Shown here: positions 21,966-31,779 of the stretch, in pieces
How positions within the stretch are numbered: the stretch's first letter is position 1
Layout of the letters: each line of letters starts with the position of its first letter
Assembly: GCF_001730235.1 (NCBI RefSeq)
Contig: NZ_MIJF01000013.1
Span: 80,527 to 144,526 of the forward strand
Source of the DNA: Vulcanibacillus modesticaldus
Lineage (GTDB): Bacteria; Bacillota; Bacilli; Tepidibacillales; Tepidibacillaceae
Direction of reading: 5' to 3'
Length of the DNA stretch: 64,000 bases
Made by a program: the position numbers and the translations under genes
The notes under the pieces: generated by a model
What the model was told of the DNA's origin: nothing
The model's input: the letters and a program-made list of their open reading frames with translations, nothing else
Database searches by the model: none

Positions 21966-22511
21966 CTATATGGTATATTGAGCACGGATGCCTCCAATTA
22001 GTTTTGGTCGCGTTTTTGCCATTGTTAGATGAGCTTCACCTATTTGTTTAATAGATGATCTAACTGGAACAGCAACGTGCTTTAAATGCATACCGATAAA
22101 AGTATCCCCAATATCTATACCTGCGTCGGCTTTGATAAATTCTACGACAACCGGATCATCCATCTGTCTATAAGCATATGCAGCCATCGCTCCACCTGCT
22201 TTTCTTACAGGCACAACAGTGACTATTTCTAATCCGAATTTCTCTGCAGTCTTTCTTTCAACTGTTAGGGCACGGTTAATATGTTCGCAACCTTGAAATG
22301 CTATATGAAAGTTGTATTTTTTCTTGGCCTCTATTATTGCGGAATAAATTTGTTTAGCTACATCTTCACTTCCAGCCGAACCGATATGTTGCCCCAATAT
22401 CTCACTGGTACTAACACCTATTACTAAGATGTGTCGTTCATCCATTGGAAATGCCTTTAATAAATCCACAAGCGCTATTTCAACTTGCGTTTTTATCTTA
22501 TCATGCATCAT
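21966..22511 (-). CDS. TIGR01440 family protein (YwlG-like)
   Basis: Conserved Firmicute protein of unknown biochemical function, 181 residues, matching B. subtilis YwlG by context and length. Recognisable stretches are GVSTSEILGQHIGSAGS, FQGCEHINRALTVER and PKLIGGIRAQYTI. The frame extends upstream to 22607 through rpiB, but two ATG codons at 22511/22508 with AGGGAT before them fit the family N-terminus MHDKIKTQVE. It begins 4 bases after rpiB, so the two are likely co-translated. No catalytic motif is obvious. Confidence 0.85.
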   Translation of the reverse strand: MMHDKIKTQVEIALVDLLKAFPMDERHILVIGVSTSEILGQHIGSAGSEDVAKQIYSAIIEAKKKYNFHIAFQGCEHINRALTVERKTAEKFGLEIVTVVPVRKAGGAMAAYAYRQMDDPVVVEFIKADAGIDIGDTFIGMHLKHVAVPVRSSIKQIGEAHLTMAKTRPKLIGGIRAQYTI

Positions 22512-22515
22512 GTTA

Positions 22516-22962
22516 TTAATCCCTACTGTTTTCAATTTTTTCGATTTTTTGAATTCTTCTTTCGTGACGCCCACCTTCAAAATCTTCTGATAACCAGATA
22601 CGAACAATCTCCTCAGCTACTAATACTCCCGTTGTCCTACCTCCTAAGCATAGGACATTGGAATTATTATGTTGCCGTGTTACTCTTGCAGAATAACAAT
22701 CATGAACCAATGCGGCACGAACTCCTTTAACTTTATTTGCAGCAATGGACATCCCAATTCCTGTTCCGCAGACCAATATTCCTCGGTCCACTTCTTGGGC
22801 TGCAACTTTGTTTGCCACTGGTAAAGCATAGTCTGGATAATCTACTGATTCAGTGCTATTTGGCCCCAAATCTTGATATTCGATTCCCATACTATCCATA
22901 ACTGCTTTAATATGTTCTTTTAATTCATAACCTCCATGATCAGATGCAATTGCAACTTTCAT
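22516..22962 (-). CDS. rpiB: ribose-5-phosphate isomerase B
   Basis: Interconverts ribulose- and ribose-5-phosphate in the pentose phosphate pathway; RpiB/LacAB family, 148 residues. The N-terminus [15 protein letters not shown], the active-site stretch [14 protein letters not shown] with the catalytic cysteine, and the phosphate-binding ARVTRQHNN are all present. ATG with GGAGGG upstream. It corresponds to B. subtilis ywlF, between ywlE and ywlG, though here a chemoreceptor gene intervenes. Confidence 0.95.
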   Translation of the reverse strand: MKVAIASDHGGYELKEHIKAVMDSMGIEYQDLGPNSTESVDYPDYALPVANKVAAQEVDRGILVCGTGIGMSIAANKVKGVRAALVHDCYSARVTRQHNNSNVLCLGGRTTGVLVAEEIVRIWLSEDFEGGRHERRIQKIEKIENSRD

Positions 22963-23074
22963 TAATTTCCCTCCATCTTGGCATGTAATTAATCTAAAGT
23001 TACTTACAACCTTAAATTCAACTGTAAATTTTGATATTATACCTTAATTTCATATTATACCTCATTTTTTTACC

Positions 23075-23102
23075 AAAAAAAATGAGAGATAATCATCTCT
23101 CA
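23075..23102 (-). terminator. terminator of the chemoreceptor gene
   Basis: TGAGAGAT (23083-23090) pairs exactly with ATCTCTCA (23095-23102) around a 4-base loop, followed on the minus strand by eight T residues. The stem includes the chemoreceptor stop codon, so gene and terminator overlap. Confidence 0.9.
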
Positions 23103-24395
23103 GACCTGAAATTTGTCGATTGTTTGTTTTAATTGATATGAAGATTCCCTCAAAAATTTAATTTTAGTAGCAATCTCCCCGATAAAAGCAGTCTGTTGTT
23201 CTGTGGAGGATGTTATTTCTTGAGCTCCAGCAGAAGTTTGATCAGCTACGGCAGCAACATTATTGGCTTCATCTAATGTATGTTGAATATGTCCTACTTG
23301 TCTTTGGGCAATCACACTTATCTCTTCTATCGATGCTACCACTTGTTCAACTGACTTTTTAACATTAAAAATTACATCTTTAGTATTTTCTCCACGGTCT
23401 GATTCACGATTTGCAAGCTTAACTTGTTCGGCAATTTTATCAGCCACTCTAGCTACTTCCTGTTGCATTTGCCCAATTAAGTCGCTGATGTTTTGTACAG
23501 CCTTGGAACTTTGATCAGCAAGATTTCTGACTTCAGTGGCAACAACCGCAAATCCTTTTCCATGCTCACCAGCTCTAGCAGCTTCGATTGAAGCATTTAA
23601 TGCTAAAAGATTGGTCTGTTCTGCAATATCTCTAACAACCTCGGTAATCGTACCAATTTCATCAGCATTCTCTTCCAAACTCTTGACATTGGATAGAGAT
23701 TCTTGATTCGTTCTTGTAATCAATTTTAGCCCTTCAATAAGTTCATGTACCGCATCCATGCTTTGATTTAACATTTTCTCCATTTGATGTGAATATTCTT
23801 TTGTTCGATCAGCTTTTAGGTTCACTTCATGGGACAAATCGTTAATTTGATTTAATGATTCAACAGTTGAGTTCATTGCAATAGCCTGTGACTCGGCGCC
23901 TTTTGCCATCTCGTCAATTGTCTTAGCGATATTTTCTGCTGTATGTACTGCTTCTTCAATAGCTAATGTCAAGTCATTAACGATTCCTTCCGTGCTATTA
24001 AAGTTATTATTTATATCCTTAACCATATTTGACAAATTCTCAATCATCTTGTTAAAAGCTATCCCTAATGCTCTTAGTTCATCATCAGATTTAACAATTT
24101 TAACTTCTGTCCTTAAATCCCCTGTTGAGGCACTCCTTGTAGATTGCTCTAATTCTGAAAGCGGTTTCGTTAATAGCTTAGAGCCAATATATCCTAAAAG
24201 GGATGTCCAAAAAATACCCAATGCTAATACAATCATAATCATCATTTCATATGTTAAAAACTCAAATCTGCTTTCTAGATACTCCCTTAAAACGATTAGA
24301 AAGAAGGCACTTGTTCCATAAGTAATTATCGATACTATGATTGCGGATAACAAAATTTTCTTAGTTAATCCATTTTTAAATTTTCTTTTTTCCAT
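23100..24395 (-). CDS. methyl-accepting chemotaxis protein without a large sensor domain
   Basis: Signal transducer of the MCP family, 431 residues. Two membrane helices (about 14-37 and 50-71) are joined by only a dozen extracellular residues. Then come a HAMP domain (about 70-125) and a long helical signalling domain whose tip includes [20 protein letters not shown] and [19 protein letters not shown]. With no periplasmic ligand domain, it may sense membrane or cytoplasmic cues, or partner another receptor; this is inference. An ATG at 24413 has no ribosome site, so 24395 is used. It interrupts the otherwise conserved ywlE-rpiB neighbourhood and carries its own terminator. Confidence 0.9.
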   Translation of the reverse strand: MEKRKFKNGLTKKILLSAIIVSIITYGTSAFFLIVLREYLESRFEFLTYEMMIMIVLALGIFWTSLLGYIGSKLLTKPLSELEQSTRSASTGDLRTEVKIVKSDDELRALGIAFNKMIENLSNMVKDINNNFNSTEGIVNDLTLAIEEAVHTAENIAKTIDEMAKGAESQAIAMNSTVESLNQINDLSHEVNLKADRTKEYSHQMEKMLNQSMDAVHELIEGLKLITRTNQESLSNVKSLEENADEIGTITEVVRDIAEQTNLLALNASIEAARAGEHGKGFAVVATEVRNLADQSSKAVQNISDLIGQMQQEVARVADKIAEQVKLANRESDRGENTKDVIFNVKKSVEQVVASIEEISVIAQRQVGHIQHTLDEANNVAAVADQTSAGAQEITSSTEQQTAFIGEIATKIKFLRESSYQLKQTIDKFQV

Positions 24396-24498
24396 GGTTC
24401 CCCAATCTCCCATCAGTGTTTTAAAATGTCCAATTTATTAAGTTATCCAAAAACTTAATTTTTCCTGCCAGAATTTTTAAACAAATTTTAAGTTTTAA

Positions 24499-24978
24499 TT
24501 ATTTTTTTAAGATTTCAATCATTTTTTGGACGGCTAGATCAATTTCTTTTGCTGTCTGGCGATAAACTTCTAAATCACCCCCAAAAGGGTCAACAATATC
24601 TGGATAATCATTAAATTCTTCGGTTATATCTTCTTTAGATTCAGATTTAGAAACTATATACTCTTTTAATGAAAAAATTTTATTAGCGTATTGAGGAGCA
24701 TGAATTAATAATATCTGTTTATGTTGATTGGTCATAGTTAAGATAAGATCGGCCCATGATAGTAGTTCTTCAGACACCCTCATTGTTTTATGTTCATCTG
24801 AACCAAAATCTCTCATAATAATCTTAGCATTTTCTGAAGCTTCGCTTCCTTCTACTGCAGCTATTCCAGCAGATTTAACTTTAATATCTAAATTAGCATC
24901 CTTAGCTCTTTTTTCTAGAATTTTTGCTGCCATCGGACTTCTACAGGTGTTTCCAGTACATACAAATAAGATGTTCAT
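24499..24978 (-). CDS. ywlE: protein-arginine phosphatase / low-molecular-weight phosphatase (YwlE)
   Basis: Low-molecular-weight phosphatase fold, 159 residues. The P-loop is C7-T-G-N-T11-C-R13-S14, and the general acid aspartate is in YPDIVDPFGG. Threonine at P-loop position 11 is the residue known to give B. subtilis YwlE its preference for phospho-arginine over phospho-tyrosine, so it likely reverses McsB-type arginine phosphorylation. The ATG at 24978 has AAGGAG upstream; the longer frame to 25005 would overlap the ZIP gene. Confidence 0.92.
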   Translation of the reverse strand: MNILFVCTGNTCRSPMAAKILEKRAKDANLDIKVKSAGIAAVEGSEASENAKIIMRDFGSDEHKTMRVSEELLSWADLILTMTNQHKQILLIHAPQYANKIFSLKEYIVSKSESKEDITEEFNDYPDIVDPFGGDLEVYRQTAKEIDLAVQKMIEILKK

Positions 24979-25001
24979 ATCATCTACTCCTTTTCTTTGC
25001 C

Positions 25002-25721
25002 TCAATTATGCATAAGATATACGATAAACATTAATAAAATCCCTACAACTACACCAAATTGTCCCGATAGTCGATTTAACCTGAGACTCTCTGGACCAAC
25101 CTCTTTAATTACTAAATACCCCATAGCTCCACTTGCAACAGATAATCCAATCGATATCCAATTAGGAATCATTTCTCCAATTAAATTACTGATTATCGTA
25201 CCAATTGGTATAAAAAATCCAGTAATTAATGGTAATAAAACGACCAAAAGATTTGATAAATTTCCTAAATATAAGGACGAAGCAACCCCTAATCCTTCGG
25301 GAATATTGTGTAAAGCTATGATCAATGCCACTCTAATACCGATCTCTTCTTTGGTTTCAAATCCGGCACCGATTGCTAGTCCTTCCGGAAGGTTATGTAA
25401 TGCTATCGCCAATGTCATAAAGTACCCCATATTGCGATAATGGTATGATGAAGATGAAAATAACACTTTAGATAATAGCCAATCAAAAATTAACATGATA
25501 AAAATTCCTGTAATTAAACCAACAAGGGTGCCTTTAATACTTCCATATTCTAAAGATGCCGGTAATAAATCTATTAGGACGACCATACCCATCATTCCTG
25601 CAGATAAACCCAAATAGAATCCCAAAACTCTTGAATTAGGATGGCCAAACCAGATAACAATTAATCCTCCTATTCCTGTGGCTAAACCCGATAAAAGACT
25701 AATCCATAACAGCTGCCCCAT
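25002..25721 (-). CDS. ZIP family metal transporter
   Basis: Integral membrane protein of 239 residues with about eight helices. It carries the paired metal-site motifs LAIALHNLPEGLAIG and LIIALHNIPEGLGVA, the helix 4/5 signature of bacterial ZIP (ZupT-like) transporters for divalent metals such as Zn, Fe or Mn. It starts 3 bases after mntP, so import-type and export-type metal transporters are co-transcribed. Metal specificity cannot be told from sequence. Not part of the standard B. subtilis ywl cluster. Confidence 0.9.
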   Translation of the reverse strand: MGQLLWISLLSGLATGIGGLIVIWFGHPNSRVLGFYLGLSAGMMGMVVLIDLLPASLEYGSIKGTLVGLITGIFIMLIFDWLLSKVLFSSSSYHYRNMGYFMTLAIALHNLPEGLAIGAGFETKEEIGIRVALIIALHNIPEGLGVASSLYLGNLSNLLVVLLPLITGFFIPIGTIISNLIGEMIPNWISIGLSVASGAMGYLVIKEVGPESLRLNRLSGQFGVVVGILLMFIVYLMHN

Positions 25722-25724
25722 AAC

Positions 25725-26282
25725 TCACACTAGGAATTTGATACCGAAGACTAAAAGTATTATGCCACCAAAAACTTCACCGTAGTCTCCAGCCCAATCT
25801 CCAATTTTTCTTCCCAAGGATAATCCTAAGGCCGACATTACAAATCCGGCAAAACCAAATAGGAGGACAACAAACCATAAAACACTAACCGAAAATAACC
25901 CAAGGGTAAACCCAACTGATAAAGCATCGATGCTAACACTAAATGCTAGTAATAAAACACCTATTATTGAAGAATAACTAATAATCTGTTTTTCCTCTCC
26001 TATAATAGAACTCCAGATCATATTAGCACCTATAATGATTAAAATTATACCACCGGTCGAAGTTGCTATATTACCTATAAAATTCGTGAAATAATAACCT
26101 ATGACAATTCCAATAAGCGGCATAAACACATGAAAAACACCTATTGTTATGCTTATTCTAGCAATTTGCTTCCAAGATAGTCTTTGTGTGCCAATTCCAA
26201 TACCAAGAGAAAAAGCATCCATTCCTAATGCTATCCCCATCATCACAAATGTTATAATTTGAGCAAAATTTAGATTCCCCAT
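25725..26282 (-). CDS. mntP: manganese efflux pump MntP family (YwlD-like)
   Basis: Six-helix membrane protein of 185 residues built of two inverted halves. The family motif GMDAFSLGIGIG occurs in the first half and SIDALSVGFTLG in the second; the aspartates are the expected Mn-binding residues. E. coli MntP exports Mn(II), and position beside sua5/ywlC matches B. subtilis ywlD. ATG with a GGAGGTATAATG-type upstream site. Confidence 0.9.
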   Translation of the reverse strand: MGNLNFAQIITFVMMGIALGMDAFSLGIGIGTQRLSWKQIARISITIGVFHVFMPLIGIVIGYYFTNFIGNIATSTGGIILIIIGANMIWSSIIGEEKQIISYSSIIGVLLLAFSVSIDALSVGFTLGLFSVSVLWFVVLLFGFAGFVMSALGLSLGRKIGDWAGDYGEVFGGIILLVFGIKFLV

Positions 26283-26349
26283 ACATTATACCTCCGTCCT
26301 CATCTATCCAAGATATGCGGAAAATTTCCAATTCATGCTTAGCTTTGTC

Positions 26350-27408
26350 CTAAATTTGAATAAATTTCTCACCAGCGGCTTTTTTTAATCGATTCATTAT
26401 AGCTAGCCCGATTCCCTTTTCCTCAACAGCTTCCGCTAAAATATAATCAATCCCATTTAAGTCAAAAATTCTGAGAGCCTCATATAAATGTTCAGCCAAA
26501 GGATATAGATTATCTTTGGTTCCATAGGCTAATATCAAATCTGCCTCCTGAAAACTTTCTCGATGGTCATTAGTTGTTAAAATACCAACTTTTTTCCCTA
26601 TAAGTGATTTTTCTTTAATAAGCGAGTTGATTTTTTTAATAATCTCCCGATCATCTCCTTTAACTATCCACATTTCACCTGTTGGAGCATAATGTCTGTA
26701 TTTCATTCCAGGTGATCGAGGTTGTTCCTTCTGACCAACAATAGCTGGGTCTAACTTTACTTCACCTAAAACTTCTTGCAACTCTTCAATAGTAACGCCA
26801 CCCGGTCTTAAAACCATTGGAACATCTCCAGTTAAATCAATCACTGTTGACTCAACACCAACACCTGTTGGCCCACCATCTACAATGCCATCAATCTTTC
26901 CATTTAGGTCATTAAAAACATGTTCAGCTGTTGTAGGACTTGGTTTTCCAGAACGATTGGCACTTGGTGCCGCAATTGGCAAATTAGCTGCTTCAATGAT
27001 TGTTAAAGCTATTGGATGGTTTGGCATCCTGACAGCTACTGTATTTAATCCAGCCGTAACGAGTTCTGAAACCATTTCTTTCTTTTTGAAAATTATTGTC
27101 AACGGCCCAGGCCAAAAATGTTCAATTAACTTTCTACTATTCTCATCAATCTCCTCTACCAATAAAGCTAATTGCTCCATTGTAGCGATATGTACGATCA
27201 AGGGATTATCGCTTGGACGCCCCTTGGCAACAAAAATTTTGGCAACGGCTTTAGCATCTAAAGCATTAGCGCCTAAACCATAAACAGTTTCAGTAGGAAA
27301 AGCAATTATTTCTCCTTGACGCAATCTTTTAGCTATTTCAACAATATCAGGATGTTTTATATCTACTTGATGGGGTAATTTCCAAAACATAGTTGTAATT
27401 TCTGACAT
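26350..27408 (-). CDS. ywlC: L-threonylcarbamoyladenylate synthase (Sua5/YwlC)
   Basis: Makes threonylcarbamoyl-AMP from threonine, bicarbonate and ATP, the first step of the t6A modification at position 37 of ANN-decoding tRNAs. The 352-residue protein has an N-terminal YrdC domain (about 20-210; GEIIAFPTETVYGLG, VAKGRPSDNPLIVHI, SANRSGKPSPT) and a C-terminal Sua5 domain (about 240-352), with the linker SPGMKYRHYAP between. ATG at 27408 with AGGGG upstream. Neighbour order spoIIR-ywlC-mntP is conserved in Bacillus. Confidence 0.95.
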   Translation of the reverse strand: MSEITTMFWKLPHQVDIKHPDIVEIAKRLRQGEIIAFPTETVYGLGANALDAKAVAKIFVAKGRPSDNPLIVHIATMEQLALLVEEIDENSRKLIEHFWPGPLTIIFKKKEMVSELVTAGLNTVAVRMPNHPIALTIIEAANLPIAAPSANRSGKPSPTTAEHVFNDLNGKIDGIVDGGPTGVGVESTVIDLTGDVPMVLRPGGVTIEELQEVLGEVKLDPAIVGQKEQPRSPGMKYRHYAPTGEMWIVKGDDREIIKKINSLIKEKSLIGKKVGILTTNDHRESFQEADLILAYGTKDNLYPLAEHLYEALRIFDLNGIDYILAEAVEEKGIGLAIMNRLKKAAGEKFIQI

Positions 27409-27609
27409 AACTTTTCCCCTACCTTTGTCTTCTTACATATATTTAATCACTTAATATCAATTAAACAAGAATTAATTAGCCAAGTCAAAATATTTGTTTG
27501 ACATAAACACTAATATAGCTAGTTATCCACAGCTTATTAACATTCTGTTGATAAGCTGTGAAAAAATTGTTGATATTTCGATTTAGGTTATGGAATTAGC
27601 TAAATAACA

Positions 27610-27639
27610 ACAAAAAGCTCGATTTCATATATCGAGCTT
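27610..27639 (-). terminator. terminator of spoIIR
   Basis: AAGCTCGAT (27615-27623) pairs with ATCGAGCTT (27631-27639), and a T-run follows on the minus strand. It lies 35 bases after the spoIIR stop. The remaining gap to ywlC (27409-27609) holds only a 10-bp palindrome, CACAGCTTAT/ATAAGCTGTG (27528-27560), with no gene. Confidence 0.8.
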
Positions 27640-27673
27640 ACCCATTAATCCATTTTGAATTCTGTTATTCTAA

Positions 27674-28330
27674 TCAGATAATCGATTTTAAAAACTCCAG
27701 TAGCTTCATAAATAGTTCAAAAATAAAGAACTTGACTTCAACCTCTTCTGAAGACAAATCATCCACATTTTCCACATTGTCTACAGAAATCGCCTTGCCA
27801 TCAACATTACCTCCCATTTCAACAGCATCAGCTGTTGACATATCCACAAAGCATAAGGGAGGAAATAACACACACCACCAATTTTGTCCTTCCCCTTTAC
27901 CTAATGTAATTAGTAACGCTTCGTAATCCCCTGCTGGATATACTATCTGCCCATATAGTTTGGTAGGAAAAGGGAACTTACCTAGTTCAACTTTTATCCC
28001 CTCTGAATATCTAAAACCACTTTCTTTTACAGTTTCTTTAACTAATTGTTCTAGCTTTGGTAAGTGATCATTTATCACCAATCTAGCTTCATCAATACTC
28101 CCCATCGATTCTACCCAAAGATCAATATTTTCAACGACTACATCTCTAACTTTTCGTTTAATCCACTGATCCTCTGGAGAATCACTATTAGCTATAATTC
28201 GCAAACGAATAGCTTCGTCAGGAATGATTTCTGTCCTGTTTGCAACGGCTACCGCCATATCTTGTTTGCTAACGTCCCAACTCATTAATAAGATAAAAAA
28301 TACAAAGCTCAAGTAGATTACTTTTTTCAT
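27674..28330 (-). CDS. spoIIR: stage II sporulation protein R
   Basis: Secreted signalling protein made in the forespore under sigma-F. It triggers SpoIIGA to process pro-sigma-E in the mother cell. 218 residues: a signal peptide or anchor (about 1-22), then the SpoIIR core with EAIRLRIIANSDSPEDQWIKRKVRD, WWCVLFPPLCFVD and a hydrophobic C-terminal FELFMKLLEFLKSII. The frame is open to 28432, but the ATG at 28330 with GAGGGG upstream starts the signal peptide. No sigma-F promoter could be called confidently. Confidence 0.94.
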   Translation of the reverse strand: MKKVIYLSFVFFILLMSWDVSKQDMAVAVANRTEIIPDEAIRLRIIANSDSPEDQWIKRKVRDVVVENIDLWVESMGSIDEARLVINDHLPKLEQLVKETVKESGFRYSEGIKVELGKFPFPTKLYGQIVYPAGDYEALLITLGKGEGQNWWCVLFPPLCFVDMSTADAVEMGGNVDGKAISVDNVENVDDLSSEEVEVKFFIFELFMKLLEFLKSII

Positions 28331-28372
28331 ATCCGTTTCCCCTCTCTTTTTCTCTATCCACAGTATGGACAG

Positions 28373-28416
28373 AAAAAAAAGAAGATAAACGTGAAAAAAA
28401 GACTTTTTTCTTATCT
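28373..28416 (-). terminator. probable terminator of prmC
   Basis: AGATAA...GAAAAAAA pairs with TTTTTTC...TTATCT, an imperfect A/T-rich stem, followed on the minus strand by eight T residues. It begins 7 bases after the prmC stop. Weak stem, strong U-tail. Confidence 0.6.
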
Positions 28417-28422
28417 GAAATT

Positions 28423-29280
28423 TTAATACCACCCAATTGCAATTCGCGGTATATTTTGAAAATCAGGCAGTACTTTAACCTCTTTTGCACCTGATTGATA
28501 AAATAAATTTTTAATCATGTCTGACTGATTAACACCAATTTCAAAAGCAATAATTCCCGGAAGTTTTAAAATGCTTGAGCTTTGTTTGAGTATCTGACGG
28601 TAAAAGTTAAGTCCATCAATTCCACCGTCTAATGCTAGGGTTGGTTCAAAATCTCTAACCTCTGGCATTAGATCTAAAATGTCCTGACTAGGGATATATG
28701 GTGGATTAGATATGATTAAATCTACTTGAATCTGTTTTTTTATCAATGGCAATAATAAATCCCCATGGTGAAAAGTTATATTAGCATGTAGTTTAGCAGC
28801 ATTGTCTGAAGCTACTTTAATCGCCTCTTTGGAAATATCCACTGTATGAACTTCCCATTCTTCTTTTTCTAAAGCCAAAGTGATAGCAATTGCTCCACTA
28901 CCTGTGCCAATGTCTACAGCGGTAATTGGCTTTTCTCCCCACAATTTATTTGCTTCTTTAATTACAGTTTCAATTAGAAGTTCAGTTTCGGGTCTAGGAA
29001 TCAAGACATTTGGCGTGACACGGAATGTTCGCCCATAAAAGTCTTGGGTTCCAATGATATATTGAAGTGGTTCATGCTGAATCCTTCTATATAACCACTC
29101 CTTTAATTGTTGATACTTATTTATAGATAGTATTATTTCCAAATTAAGAAAAAATTGACTTCTATCCCAATTATGAAGTGTACGGATCATTACTTCCGCT
29201 TCTAAGCTTGGATTATCTATTTTATTTTTTTCTAAAAATGAAGAAGCCCACGAATAGGCTTCCTTAATCGTCATTCTCAT
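28423..29280 (-). CDS. prmC: peptide chain release factor N5-glutamine methyltransferase
   Basis: Methylates the glutamine of the GGQ motif in release factors, including PrfA encoded just upstream. 285 residues: N-terminal helical release-factor-binding domain (1-75) and an AdoMet methyltransferase domain with DIGTGSGA (123-130) and the catalytic NPPY at 192-195. The start lies 5 bases after prfA, the standard prfA-prmC pair. Confidence 0.96.
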   Translation of the reverse strand: MRMTIKEAYSWASSFLEKNKIDNPSLEAEVMIRTLHNWDRSQFFLNLEIILSINKYQQLKEWLYRRIQHEPLQYIIGTQDFYGRTFRVTPNVLIPRPETELLIETVIKEANKLWGEKPITAVDIGTGSGAIAITLALEKEEWEVHTVDISKEAIKVASDNAAKLHANITFHHGDLLLPLIKKQIQVDLIISNPPYIPSQDILDLMPEVRDFEPTLALDGGIDGLNFYRQILKQSSSILKLPGIIAFEIGVNQSDMIKNLFYQSGAKEVKVLPDFQNIPRIAIGWY

Positions 29281-29285
29281 AATTA

Positions 29286-30359
29286 TTACTCCATACCAGC
29301 ATCTTTTAATAACTCTGTTTGAGCATGTATTTGAAGTGCAGAGATGATTTCGTCTAAATCACCATCAAGTATACTATCTAATTTATGCAAAGTAAGTCCA
29401 ATTCGATGGTCTGTAACACGACTTTGAGGGAAATTATATGTTCTTATACGTTCACTGCGGTCCCCTGTTCCCACTTGACTCTTTCTTTCGCTAGCAAGCT
29501 TTGCCTGTTCTTCGGCCAATTGCTTTTCATAAATTCTAGCTCGCAATACTTTCATTGCCTTTTCTTTGTTCTTAATCTGAGATTTCTCATCCTGACATGA
29601 AACAACTATTCCTGTAGGAAGATGGGTTAAACGTACCGCTGACATAGTAGTGTTTACACTTTGTCCCCCAGGACCACTAGATGCAAAAGTATCAACCCTA
29701 ATATCTTTTTCGTTTATCTCGACTTCGATTTCTTCTGCTTCAGGTAGCACAGCTACTGTAGCAGTAGATGTATGAATTCTCCCACCAGATTCTGTTGTCG
29801 GAACCCGTTGAACTCGATGAGCTCCACTTTCAAACTTCAACTTACTATAGGCACCTTTACCGTTAATCATGAAGATTACTTCTTTGAAACCACCTATACC
29901 CGTATGATTTGCATCAATGAGTTCTATTTTCCATCCTTGTCTTTCTGCATATCGAGTATACATCCGATAGAGGTCAGCAGCGAAAAGAGCTGCTTCATCT
30001 CCACCAGCCGCTCCACGAATTTCAACTATTACGTTTTTCTCATCATTTGGATCTTTTGGTAACAATAAAATTTTTAATTGCTCTTCCAGTTGTTCTTTCT
30101 TTTCGGATAATTCATCTATTTCCATTTTGACCATCTCACGCATTTCATCATCAAGCTTGTCAGCGAGCATGGATTTAGCATCTTGATATTCTTCGACAAC
30201 TTTTTTATATTCTCGATAAGTTTGAACTGTTTCCTCTAGGTCTGATTGCTCCTTTGAATATTGTCTAAGCTTCTTAGGATCGCTAATTGTTTCTGGATCC
30301 ATCAAGAGTTGGCTTAACTTATCATAGCGTTTTTCTAATTCTTGTAAGCGATCAAACAC
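29286..30359 (-). CDS. prfA: peptide chain release factor 1
   Basis: Recognises UAA and UAG and releases the finished protein. 357 residues with the GGQ motif in [12 protein letters not shown], modified by PrmC; the PxT-type codon-reading loop is upstream of it. A GTG at 30368 lies immediately after AGGAGG with no spacing. The GTG at 30359 has 8-base spacing and gives [14 protein letters not shown], matching the usual N-terminus, so it is chosen. Confidence 0.96.
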   Translation of the reverse strand: MFDRLQELEKRYDKLSQLLMDPETISDPKKLRQYSKEQSDLEETVQTYREYKKVVEEYQDAKSMLADKLDDEMREMVKMEIDELSEKKEQLEEQLKILLLPKDPNDEKNVIVEIRGAAGGDEAALFAADLYRMYTRYAERQGWKIELIDANHTGIGGFKEVIFMINGKGAYSKLKFESGAHRVQRVPTTESGGRIHTSTATVAVLPEAEEIEVEINEKDIRVDTFASSGPGGQSVNTTMSAVRLTHLPTGIVVSCQDEKSQIKNKEKAMKVLRARIYEKQLAEEQAKLASERKSQVGTGDRSERIRTYNFPQSRVTDHRIGLTLHKLDSILDGDLDEIISALQIHAQTELLKDAGME

Positions 30360-30444
30360 AATACTCACCTCCTAGTTCCTGTCAAAAATACAAGGGTGTG
30401 CATAACATTAAAATTATATACCAATATAAAGGTAAAGGTCAAAA

Positions 30445-30490
30445 ATTTTTAAAAAATATACCCCTCTAGATTATTATTCTAAAGGGGTAT
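30445..30490 (-). terminator. terminator of the sporulation lipoprotein gene
   Basis: ATACCCCTcTAGA (from 30458) pairs with TCTAaAGGGGTAT (to 30490). On the minus strand the stem is followed by ATTTTTTAAAAATTTTT. It separates the lipoprotein gene from prfA. Confidence 0.88.
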
Positions 30491-30517
30491 ATCAAGTAGT
30501 TACAAATTATTCGATTT

Positions 30518-31102
30518 TTACCTCATACGAAAATTTGTTCCGAAACGTTTGTCAAAATCACGAAAATCTCTATCATATCGATTAAGCGGTGTACCTTCTC
30601 TGATATTGTCTCCCATATCCCTTAAGCGTCCAAATAGATCGGCATCAGATGTAATTTTAATATCGTATTTAGTTGCAAATCTTCTCAATGCATTATACAC
30701 CTGTTGCTCAACTGAATTCGCTTCATTTGTGGTGACCCTATCTTTAAGATCTAAGGCAACATAAGCATTTCCACCAGCGATCACAACGGTTGCATCATCT
30801 ACACCTGGAACTTTAGCAGCAATTTCCGCCATTTTATCAGCATCGACGTTAGCAGTTGAAAAATTTCTAGTACGATAATCATAATCCCTAACGCCATACC
30901 TATTATCGTATTGATACCTATAATCGCGACGATTATAAAGGTTATCATTACGATAATCTTTATCATAAATGGTGTATGGTGCTATCCCATCTGGTGTAGT
31001 GTATCCTCTAGTTAGAGGACGACGTTCACCTACGTTACACGCGCTCAACACAATCACTAACAGACTGACCAAAAGCAATATCGTTATTTTTTTTGTACGC
31101 AA
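30518..31102 (-). CDS. YhcN/YlaJ family sporulation lipoprotein
   Basis: Predicted lipoprotein of about 194 residues. A hydrophobic signal (about 5-22) ends in the lipobox LSAC. Residues 35-82 are a low-complexity Asp/Arg/Tyr/Asn-rich stretch, followed by the YhcN/YlaJ domain (ADKMAEIAAKVPGVDDATVVIAGGNAYVAL). Family members occur in spores of Bacillus and act in germination or outgrowth; the precise role is unknown. A GTG at 31111 abuts AGGAG; TTG at 31102 has correct spacing and is preferred, with moderate certainty. Confidence 0.82.
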   Translation of the reverse strand: MRTKKITILLLVSLLVIVLSACNVGERRPLTRGYTTPDGIAPYTIYDKDYRNDNLYNRRDYRYQYDNRYGVRDYDYRTRNFSTANVDADKMAEIAAKVPGVDDATVVIAGGNAYVALDLKDRVTTNEANSVEQQVYNALRRFATKYDIKITSDADLFGRLRDMGDNIREGTPLNRYDRDFRDFDKRFGTNFRMR

Positions 31103-31160
31103 ATGCGTCACCTCCTCAGGAATTATCTTTCCCTAGAGGAGGTGAAAAAATTTTGCTTAT

Positions 31161-31742
31161 TTATTCCTTACCGGGAATTTCATGACAGTGTCTGCAACGG
31201 GCTTCATAACTTTCTGAAGCACCAACTTTAATAACCGGATCATTATAATTGGCAGGTTTGCCATCAATTAAACGCTGAGTTCTGGATGCTGGTCCACCAC
31301 ATTTGACACATATTGCTTGAAGTTTAGTCACGAATTCAGCTTTGGCTAATATGAGAGGCGATGGTCCAAAAGGTTTACCACGAAAGTCTAGGTCTAATCC
31401 TGCACATATCACTCGAATACCTTTATTAGCTAATTCATCACATACTTGCACTATCCCATGATCAAAAAATTGAATTTCATCAATAGCCACGACATTAGTA
31501 TCTGGAAGTACTTTTTGTAAAATTTCATAAGAATTATGTACAGGCTCAGCTTCTGTTTGATTACCATTATGGGAAACCACAGCACTTTCACTATATCGAT
31601 CATCTATAACTGGTTTAAATACTTGAACTTTTTGTTTAGCGTAATTGGCCCTTTTAATTCTCCTGATCAATTCTTCGCTTTTACCGGAAAACATGCTACC
31701 ACAGATGAATTCAATCCATCCATCATGTTTATAATACATCAT
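31161..31742 (-). CDS. tdk: thymidine kinase
   Basis: Phosphorylates thymidine for salvage; type II (TK1-like) enzyme of 193 residues. Walker [15 protein letters not shown], Walker [12 protein letters not shown], and a zinc lasso with cysteine pairs CVKCGG and CRHCHE near the C-terminus. The frame is open to 31781, but the tandem ATG at 31742/31739 preceded by AGAGGAGAG gives the family N-terminus. It follows rpmE after a terminator, as in B. subtilis. Confidence 0.96.
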   Translation of the reverse strand: MMYYKHDGWIEFICGSMFSGKSEELIRRIKRANYAKQKVQVFKPVIDDRYSESAVVSHNGNQTEAEPVHNSYEILQKVLPDTNVVAIDEIQFFDHGIVQVCDELANKGIRVICAGLDLDFRGKPFGPSPLILAKAEFVTKLQAICVKCGGPASRTQRLIDGKPANYNDPVIKVGASESYEARCRHCHEIPGKE

Positions 31743-31779
31743 TTTAAAATTCTCTCCTCTTTCCCATTTCATAAGAGAC

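Noticed and set aside
27523..27560. A perfect DnaA box TTATCCACA inside a 10-bp palindrome, suggesting a replication origin.
   Set aside because: Only one box is visible, no AT-rich unwinding region or dnaA/dnaN genes are nearby, and a single 9-base match is expected by chance in a window this size.
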